From: Clostridiales bacterium | Lineage (GTDB): Bacteria > Bacillota_A > Clostridia > Saccharofermentanales > Saccharofermentanaceae | Length of the DNA stretch: 20,390 bases | Assembly (NCBI GenBank): GCA_017649745.1 | Contig: JAGCGE010000061.1 | Coordinates: forward strand, 1 to 20,390 | Direction of reading: 5' to 3' | Part shown: piece after piece, positions 15,228 through 20,390 of the stretch | How the letters are laid out: every line of letters begins with the position of its first letter | Numbering within the stretch: position 1 is the first letter of the stretch | Position numbers and translations under genes: made by a program | The notes under the pieces: model-generated | Database searches by the model: none | Seen by the model: only the letters and a program-made list of their open reading frames with translations | Told to the model about the DNA's origin: nothing

Positions 15228-15267
15228 AGTAACGCCCCTGATATATTCTTTCCGATATTTGCGATTG

Positions 15268-15307
15268 AATACTATAAGTATTATATCAAATGATGGGTAT
15301 TTCACAA
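15268..15307 (-). promoter_or_regulatory. Promoter and dyad operator of the AbiE-type operon
   Basis: On the minus strand, a perfect -10 TATAAT (15285-15280) is preceded by TTGTGA (15307-15302) with a 16-bp spacer. A perfect inverted repeat AATACT-ATA-AGTATT (15268-15282) overlaps the -10 edge and start-site region, where a repressor would act. Confidence 0.6.
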
Positions 15308-15370
15308 TATTAATATTTTTTATATTTATTTCGTTAATTTGCAGCAATGACGACTTTTGAATGTGAACGA

Positions 15371-16051
15371 TTAATTCCAAACTGGATCATCATCGCTAAT
15401 AATACCTTCGGCGGCCATTCTCCCGAGTCGTTTTAAAGCATCCATATCTTCTCTGTTGATTTTGAAGAAAGAATAGTTATCTGTTTTAAAATCATAAAAG
15501 ACTAAACCAGACCAATGTATTAATGCTACGAAGTCATATTTTCCATTGTTTACAAAAGATAGGCCTTTGCCCCATTGTTTATCGATAAATAGAGGACAAT
15601 CAATTAATATAGCTAAGCCGATGCATTGAAACCTTTGGCGATAGATATCTGCTTTTGTAAGCTTCTTCGAAAATGCTGTTTGGACATGTTTCATGTCACT
15701 TTCCGCATTTCCAATTGGATAATCGATTACATAACCATCAATATTGCCGCCATTTTTCTTAATTTTTTGTAGAATCTTTTCCTTTTCAACTTCAGAATTT
15801 GAATGACGGTATTTAATGCTTTCACCTGTAATAATATGATTAGAAGCGGATTCTCCCGAAGTAACTTCTACACCTAATTTGCCATCGGTGTCTTGTAAAT
15901 CCGGGGATTCATCTTTATGCAGCATTGAGAATCGTTCAGGTAATGCGTATTTGAGAATTGCAAGAGTTGTATATTCTTCGGATTTTTTGATTAGTTCCGA
16001 AGGCAGCGGTTTTGTAACTGGAAAGTTCCTTATTTCATCACGTATAAGCAT
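15371..16051 (-). CDS. PD-(D/E)XK-nuclease-like protein
   Basis: A 226-residue protein. The stretch DESPDLQDTDGKLGVEVTSGES has a nuclease-like core: PD at 50-51 and E-V-T at 62-64, the usual PD...(D/E)xK form with T replacing K. Restriction-type nucleases with this substitution exist, but the loss weakens the enzyme call. The rest is a mixed alpha/beta pattern with YDFVALIHWSGLVFYDF near the end. The in-frame TTG at 16072 lacks a binding site; ATG 16051 has only a weak GAGAG upstream. It lies 143 nt upstream of the toxin-antitoxin genes and could be a separate defence gene. Confidence 0.5.
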   Translation of the reverse strand: MLIRDEIRNFPVTKPLPSELIKKSEEYTTLAILKYALPERFSMLHKDESPDLQDTDGKLGVEVTSGESASNHIITGESIKYRHSNSEVEKEKILQKIKKNGGNIDGYVIDYPIGNAESDMKHVQTAFSKKLTKADIYRQRFQCIGLAILIDCPLFIDKQWGKGLSFVNNGKYDFVALIHWSGLVFYDFKTDNYSFFKINREDMDALKRLGRMAAEGIISDDDPVWN

Positions 16052-16139
16052 ATATTTGAATGAATCTCTCAAAAACAGTTAAGATTTGATCTTTTTCAGA
16101 AAAAACATAGTTTTCTTGGCAAGTAATATAAGATTATTA

Positions 16140-16166
16140 TCCGGTTACATTGAATCTGCAACCGGA
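16140..16166. terminator. Stem-loop between two minus-strand genes
   Basis: TCCGGTT (16140-16146) pairs perfectly with AACCGGA (16160-16166) around a 13-nt loop. It lies just past the stop of the gene at 16179-16511, as a terminator on the minus strand would. The downstream minus-strand sequence (ATAATCTTAT) is only moderately T-rich, so strength is uncertain. Confidence 0.45.
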
Positions 16167-16178
16167 CATTATCCTTTC

Positions 16179-16511
16179 TTATTTATTATAAATACGCAAG
16201 ATTATTTCCTTAGGTTCCTTATCTAAATCGATATTGTTCTGAACCCTGTAACTATTTGCAAACGATCTTCCGGTTGTTGTTATTCTAAATTCAGAATCTG
16301 ATGCTGATGAGTTAGCTAGTTCAATGTAATGTTTATCCTCTAATACTTTTTCAACATCAAACCAGAAAAATCGAGCAAATGGTCCTAAATTTGATAACAT
16401 ATCATTTGTTTTAAATGTATTGTTTTGTGAGTTTTCACAAGCAAAAACCAGCAAAACACAAGCTGTAATTTCAACAAAATAAGGATTTCGATAATCAAAA
16501 TTACTACGCAT
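16179..16511 (-). CDS. Small unknown protein with strong ribosome binding site
   Basis: A 110-residue protein with GGGAGG upstream of ATG 16511. No family is recognised. It starts with MRSNFDYRNPYFVEITACVLLVF, moderately hydrophobic but probably not a membrane span since the rest is soluble, and continues with helical stretches and FRITTTGRSFANSYRV near the end. That order could fit a winged-helix protein with a C-terminal TTxG wing, which is a guess. A promoter with TTTACA/TTATAT precedes it at 16627-16654. It stands alone between the nuclease-like gene and the AlbA_2 gene, on the strand opposite to the latter. Confidence 0.6.
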   Translation of the reverse strand: MRSNFDYRNPYFVEITACVLLVFACENSQNNTFKTNDMLSNLGPFARFFWFDVEKVLEDKHYIELANSSASDSEFRITTTGRSFANSYRVQNNIDLDKEPKEIILRIYNK

Positions 16512-16626
16512 AATATTTTCCTCCCTCGATTTTTACGCGCATTAAAATATTTGAGCATTGATACTATACTAGGCTATCTTTATCTTATTCTGAATTCATA
16601 CTGTTCACCTCCTAATTCGTTTCTAC

Positions 16627-16654
16627 ATATAATAACGATTGGCAAGAATGTAAA
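16627..16654 (-). promoter_or_regulatory. Promoter of the 16511 gene
   Basis: Minus strand: -35 TTTACA (16654-16649) and -10 TTATAT (16632-16627) with a 16-bp spacer. Transcription would begin near 16620, about 110 nt upstream of the gene start. A second AGGAGG (16613-16608), with an ATG 8 nt further on, lies at the very beginning of this leader and reads a 4-codon ORF. Confidence 0.5.
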
Positions 16655-16761
16655 AATGCTTCAAGAGCCCGTAAAATGTGGCGTGAAAGCGACGCTGTGG
16701 TAAACATAATGTTAATTTGGATAAGACATCATGATGAATTCACTGAAAATGGCATTCAGAA

Positions 16762-16834
16762 TTAACTCGTGTGACGAATTAAACTATAAATATAACTCGA
16801 CAACTTGAGTTAGACGAGTTAAAATCTGAGTTAG
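16762..16834 (+). promoter_or_regulatory. Promoter and repeat-rich operator of the AlbA_2 gene
   Basis: A -35 TTAACT (16762-16767) and a -10 TATAAA (16785-16790) are separated by 17 bp. Five related elements surround it: TTAACTCG (16762), GACGAATTAAA (16773), ATAACTCG (16792), TTGAGTTAG joined to GACGAGTTAAA (16805-16823), and TGAGTTAG (16827). They mix both orientations of TTAACTC/GAGTTAA, covering -35 to about +35, as an autorepressor site would. Confidence 0.65.
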
Positions 16835-16855
16835 AAAGACTTGGAGGTAGTTATC

Positions 16856-18508
16856 ATGCGAACTATACCAAATAAAGAAACCTTAGAAATAGAGTTCAAA
16901 AGTGATATTAAATGCTATCCAGATCATGATCTGATCGAGGAAATCGTTGGTATGACGAATACCGTAGGTGGAACTTTATATCTTGGTATCGAGGATGATG
17001 GCTCTATAACCGGTGTTCATAAGAAACATAAGGATGCTGTTGGCGTAGCGGCCCTAATTGCTAATAACACAGTTCCGCCTATTGCGGTAAGAGCAGAAAT
17101 AATAACGGAAGAGAAGGATATTCTTAAGATAGAGATACCTAGAAGCAGGGCAATTGTTTCTACATCATCAGGCAAGATACTTCGTCGAAGGTTAAAAATG
17201 GATGGAACACCTGAGGTTGTTCCGATGTATTCATATGAGATTCCTTCAAGGTTATCAGAATTGGGTTTATTGGATTTTTCAGCGCAGCCGCTCCCTGGTG
17301 CCACTATTTCGGATCTGGATCCGAATCAGAGAGTCAGACTTAGAAAGATTATTCAGAACAGACAGGGCGGCGAAAAATCATTGTTGTCTTTGCCGGATGA
17401 TGAATTAGATATTGCACTTAGACTTGTAACAGAAGTAGGGGGAAAGTTAACTCCTACAGTTACCGGAATGCTTTTGATTGGAAGGGAAGAACGTATTCAA
17501 GAGTTAATGCCAACAGCCAAGTCGACATTTCAAGTCTTGGAAGGAACAGCTGTCAGGATGAATGAAGATAGCACTAAACCTCTTTTAGAGGTTTTTGAAA
17601 ACTATGAGATGTATCTGAAAGCATGGAATCCTGAGCGTGAAACGGAATACGGTTTATTCAGGATTCCAATTCCGGAATTTGATTGGGCAGCTTTCAGAGA
17701 AGGGTTAGTCAATGCCTTCTGTCATAGAGATTACACAATGATTGGTGATGTGCGAGTCCTTATTGATGACGAGGGTTTAATTATTAGTAATCCTGGTGGA
17801 TTTATAGATGGTGTGAACTTGAAGAACTTACTGACGGTGGAACCCCACGGAAGAAATCCTGCGCTTGCAGATGCAATGAAGAGAATTGGGTTGGCAGAGA
17901 AAACCGGTCGAGGAATTGATCGTATCTATGAAGGATCTATTATCTTTGGCCGTCCCTGGCCTGATTATTCAGAATCCACAAGCAGGACGGTAAAACTCTT
18001 TATTCAGAGAGCAAAAGCAGATCTTCCGTTTGCAAAGCTTGTAGCAGATGAGCAAAACCGTCAGGGCAAACCGTTGTCCATATACACGTTGATGATTCTT
18101 TCATTATTGAAAAATGAAAGAAGATGCAATATCGATAGAATGATTGAGATTACCAATCTTAGTGAAAACAAAGTGCGATCAGCGGTCGAAAATATGATCG
18201 AAATGGGATTGGTCGAAGCATCTGGCAATGGTAAAAATCGGTCGTATATTTTGGGAAAGAAGATTTACCGCGAGATTAATGAATCCATTCAATATGTGCG
18301 CCAGACAGATATAGACAGTATTCGTTATCCTGAATTGGTGCTGAAGTTGGCCCGTACGCAGAATGGCATCATCACGAAGCAAGATATATGTGAACTGTTA
18401 AAGATAACTCCATCTCAAGCATATACATTAATTAAAAAACTCCAAAGCGAGAATAAGATATATTTGTTGAACGGCGGGAAATATACAAAATACAAAGTTG
18501 TTGAATAA
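16856..18508 (+). CDS. AlbA_2 (Schlafen-like)/HATPase_c_4 regulatory protein
   Basis: A 550-residue protein of the COG2865 type. The N-terminal AlbA_2 domain (residues about 7-120) opens with ETLEIEFKSD and TNTVGGTLYLGIEDDGSITG. The middle (about 220-400) is a GHKL-type HATPase_c_4-like domain: WAAFREGLVNAFCHRDYT (with an N-containing helix), LIISNPGGF, and GLAEKTGRGIDRIYEG. The C-terminal 150 residues hold two winged-helix-like repeats (NIDRMIEITNLSENKVRSAVENMIEMGLV, and TKQDICELLKITPSQAYTLIKKLQSENK) suited to DNA binding. ATG 16856 has GGAGG at 16843-16847. It is flanked by TTAACTC repeats on both sides that may be its own targets. In the family, members act as transcription regulators in mobile elements and defence loci; the exact role here is unknown. 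Confidence 0.85.
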   Translation: MRTIPNKETLEIEFKSDIKCYPDHDLIEEIVGMTNTVGGTLYLGIEDDGSITGVHKKHKDAVGVAALIANNTVPPIAVRAEIITEEKDILKIEIPRSRAIVSTSSGKILRRRLKMDGTPEVVPMYSYEIPSRLSELGLLDFSAQPLPGATISDLDPNQRVRLRKIIQNRQGGEKSLLSLPDDELDIALRLVTEVGGKLTPTVTGMLLIGREERIQELMPTAKSTFQVLEGTAVRMNEDSTKPLLEVFENYEMYLKAWNPERETEYGLFRIPIPEFDWAAFREGLVNAFCHRDYTMIGDVRVLIDDEGLIISNPGGFIDGVNLKNLLTVEPHGRNPALADAMKRIGLAEKTGRGIDRIYEGSIIFGRPWPDYSESTSRTVKLFIQRAKADLPFAKLVADEQNRQGKPLSIYTLMILSLLKNERRCNIDRMIEITNLSENKVRSAVENMIEMGLVEASGNGKNRSYILGKKIYREINESIQYVRQTDIDSIRYPELVLKLARTQNGIITKQDICELLKITPSQAYTLIKKLQSENKIYLLNGGKYTKYKVVE

Positions 18509-18509
18509 A

Positions 18510-18560
18510 GTTTAACTCGTTTTAACTCAATTAAGATGACGAATTAAATATGAGTTAAAC
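18510..18560. repeat. TTAACTC/GAGTTAA repeat cluster after the AlbA_2 gene
   Basis: GTTTAACTC (18510-18518) and GAGTTAAAC (18552-18560) are inverted copies; TTTAACTCAA (18521-18530) and GACGAATTAAA (18538-18548) lie between. The last 11-mer is identical to the one at 16773-16783 upstream of the same gene. The outer arms can pair as a 9-bp stem. Confidence 0.6.
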
Positions 18561-18598
18561 GTAAGTTTATTACATAATAAGGGTAGTTTATATAGGCT

Positions 18599-18807
18599 GT
18601 ACTTGAAATATCTGAATTTCTATATCGATTGAGAGAATTAGAAATCGATTTTGATGACACTAATAATATTAGTATTTGCAAAGAACTGTATAAGAGAAGA
18701 TGACAATGAAAATGTAGTTGCGGACGAGAAAGATGATAATGAAGTATGTTGATATAATAGAACAGATAGAGGCACAAATTATAAAATCAAATCCTAAGTT
18801 CAAATGA
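18599..18807 (+). pseudogene. Possible decayed small ORF between the AlbA_2 gene and the last gene
   Basis: Three short coding-like stretches follow each other in different frames: VLEISEFLYRLRELEIDFDD from 18599, then EDDNENVVADEKDDNEVC near 18695, then a 22-codon ORF from ATG 18739 (MKYVDIIEQIEAQIIKSNPKF), ending at TGA 18805-18807. They suggest a small charged protein broken by frameshifts, but composition could produce this by chance. The remaining bases between 18561 and 18829 show nothing else. Confidence 0.25.
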
Positions 18808-18829
18808 GTTTTTCAAAACGGAGGGAATA

Positions 18830-20390
18830 ATGGAAAAGACTAACATGGTAATAGCTTTCATTTTTGATAGCGGAAAACTCGGAGACAGCTTTTATGGTCG
18901 AGTTGTATTCGAACACATGTTGAAGGACAAGGAAATTGCTAGTAATACTATAAAGACAGTCATTTCAACCGGCGATTTGTCAATCTATAGCACTTATATT
19001 GATATAGAACCATATTTAATAAATGATGAAATCTGCACTGTTGAAATTGACAAATTGGATAAAACACATCCATTTACAGATTATCCTTATTGCTGGATTG
19101 TTGAGGACATAGATATTTGTGTTGCTCAGAATATTGATAAGCGTTTAAAGGATACATTACCTGGCTATATAGGTATTACTAAGATCGACCCTTTAAGTGA
19201 AGATGAATATAAGCAGTTCTGGAAAAAGTTACCACGAACATTTGCAATTTCTGGTAATAAGATACTCGTTTTTCAGAATCCAGAATTAACATCACCTTTT
19301 ATATTTGAAGAATTATCTAAAAAACTTGGTTATGATGTTGAATATGTCCCAGAAGCTGAGTATTTGCCAATTGAAGATTCAAGTGTTAAACAATCGTCTT
19401 TTGTGACTTGTGAAGCGGATCGTTACATCAAAGGCGGCAAACATTCAAGAAGCAGTATTGAAGGTGGTGCTATGTGTGCTTCTATAGATAAACGATGGAG
19501 TTTTAAGAATTTTAATATGGTAGCTGAATTGGATATTTCCGGTGAGTTTATCTATAACGGAATACACAATATCTATTCCATATCACATTTTTCAAATGAT
19601 GGTTCAACTTTTTGCGCATTATATAATATTTCTGTTGGTATAGAGAGACTTCAAAAAATAGTTTATGTGTTGTGGGGTATGGACTCATATGATAATGATG
19701 AAGAGTTTGAGAGAAGTTTAATAACTCATAGTCATACTGGGTTAAGAGATAGAATTATTGAAATTCTAAATGAATCAGGTAAAAAAATATCCTTTTGTGA
19801 AAGGGAAAATGATTTATTTTCAATTTTGCAACATTTCTATAATCATACAAGATACTCTCGATTTAATGTTGAGGGTGATTGGAATGAAGAGTTAAGCCTG
19901 TTAAGAGAGTTTGCAATCAAATATGATCTTATAGATAAAAGTAGAGATTGGTATCCCGAAAGTTATTTGGTCGCGACGCCTGAAATGAAAGAGATAATAG
20001 GGAGAACAATAGGATCGATCTCACATAAGTTTTTTAATTTGATAAAAGAAGGTAGCAGCAGGAATTCCACGTTTACATATGAATTAAGATCTGGATCAAA
20101 GGCAGAAAAAATCTTTCTTGGTAAACATGATAAAAACTCATTAATGCAAGTTCAGATAGATGAGAGTATAGCGTTAAAGGAGTTGTTAATATATTTCAGA
20201 AATTCAAATACAAAAAATGCATTTTTACACTTTGTGGATGAAATTGAACCTTTGGATTTTGATCCAGCGATGGCAGTAGAATACCTTGAAGAAATATTTA
20301 AGGGTGAAATCCCACAAACTCTTATTGATGATGTTGAGTGCATGTATGTAGATAATAATGTGAATATAGGAGATAGGATTCAGTTGATGG
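18830..20390 (+). CDS. Large unknown protein, 5' part (520 codons visible, truncated by window end)
   Basis: ATG 18830 follows GGAGGG at 18820-18825. The frame is open for all 520 codons to the last base, so the protein is cut by the window edge. It does not match a family I recognise. The first 200 residues look mixed alpha/beta (MVIAFIFDSGKLGDSFYGRV). Residues about 265-410 are helical, with YNISVGIERLQKIVYVLWG, LRDRIIEILNESG, LFSILQHFYNHTRYSRFNV and EMKEIIGRTIGSISHKFFNLI. These resemble the helical HEPN-type domains of ribonuclease defence proteins, but the R-x4-6-H signature is not clear. A serine- and lysine-rich loop (SSSRNSTF) follows. Position next to the AlbA_2 and AbiE genes suggests a defence or element-cargo function; this is inferred. 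Confidence 0.7.
   Translation, partial: MEKTNMVIAFIFDSGKLGDSFYGRVVFEHMLKDKEIASNTIKTVISTGDLSIYSTYIDIEPYLINDEICTVEIDKLDKTHPFTDYPYCWIVEDIDICVAQNIDKRLKDTLPGYIGITKIDPLSEDEYKQFWKKLPRTFAISGNKILVFQNPELTSPFIFEELSKKLGYDVEYVPEAEYLPIEDSSVKQSSFVTCEADRYIKGGKHSRSSIEGGAMCASIDKRWSFKNFNMVAELDISGEFIYNGIHNIYSISHFSNDGSTFCALYNISVGIERLQKIVYVLWGMDSYDNDEEFERSLITHSHTGLRDRIIEILNESGKKISFCERENDLFSILQHFYNHTRYSRFNVEGDWNEELSLLREFAIKYDLIDKSRDWYPESYLVATPEMKEIIGRTIGSISHKFFNLIKEGSSRNSTFTYELRSGSKAEKIFLGKHDKNSLMQVQIDESIALKELLIYFRNSNTKNAFLHFVDEIEPLDFDPAMAVEYLEEIFKGEIPQTLIDDVECMYVDNNVNIGDRIQLM

Noticed and set aside
15228..15380. 51-codon N-terminal extension of the AbiEi-like antitoxin
   Set aside because: It spans the promoter and the dyad operator and is not protein-like; ATG 15227 has a proper AGGGG site.
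1..20390. CRISPR array, tRNA or rRNA gene
   Set aside because: No regularly spaced repeats of CRISPR size, no tRNA cloverleaf and no rRNA-like stretches were seen on reading; a dedicated search was not possible.

Overview
The window looks like low-GC, Gram-positive chromosomal or integrative-element DNA from a Clostridia-type bacterium, most plausibly Lachnospiraceae or a relative. The reasons are strong GGAGG-type ribosome binding sites, AT-rich codon use, a complete Agr (accessory gene regulator) circuit of the clostridial type, and accessory genes typical of integrative elements. This is inference from gene content; no rRNA or housekeeping marker is present.

Layout. (1) 1-268: the 3' end of a gene that may be a relaxase (transfer protein), then a stem-loop. 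(2) 347-3172: an Agr-type quorum-sensing circuit in the order LytTR response regulator, GHKL histidine kinase, promoter with a tandem operator, AgrB protease, AgrD pro-peptide. (3) 3205-6664: a 15-codon mini-ORF, a small secreted protein, two FtsX/MacB-type permeases and a LolD/MacB-type ATPase, all read in the same direction as agrBD. (4) 6797-11261: a second copy of the agr operator and promoter, followed by a decayed relic that keeps the tail of agrB and a stop-riddled agrD. It leads into a second secreted protein, a strong hairpin, two membrane-anchored extracellular proteins and an ABC-2 transporter (permease, ATPase, permease). (5) 11335-13488: small genes (a 62-aa helical protein, an AbiGi/DUF2971-like protein, a zinc-ribbon mini-protein, a DUF2188-like protein) and a HAD-family hydrolase. 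(6) 13513-16511, minus strand: an AbiE-type toxin-antitoxin pair, a PD-(D/E)XK-nuclease-like protein and a small unknown protein. (7) 16762-18560: an AlbA_2 (Schlafen-like)/HATPase regulator flanked on both sides by TTAACTC/GAGTTAA repeats. (8) 18830 to the end: a gene of at least 520 codons that runs off the window.

How it fits together. The kinase and response regulator should sense the cyclic peptide made by AgrB from AgrD. Two promoters carry the same pair of direct repeats with a 20-bp period, each placed exactly 51 bp upstream of a matching -10 box. One promoter drives agrBD plus secretion cassette 1. The other drives secretion cassette 2, and its leader still contains the eroded remains of agrBD. 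The simplest reading is a cell-density-controlled regulon making two secreted proteins, possibly bacteriocin-like, each with its own ABC transporter, in which the second promoter arose by duplication of the first. The right-hand 9 kb resembles a defence or mobile-element cargo region.
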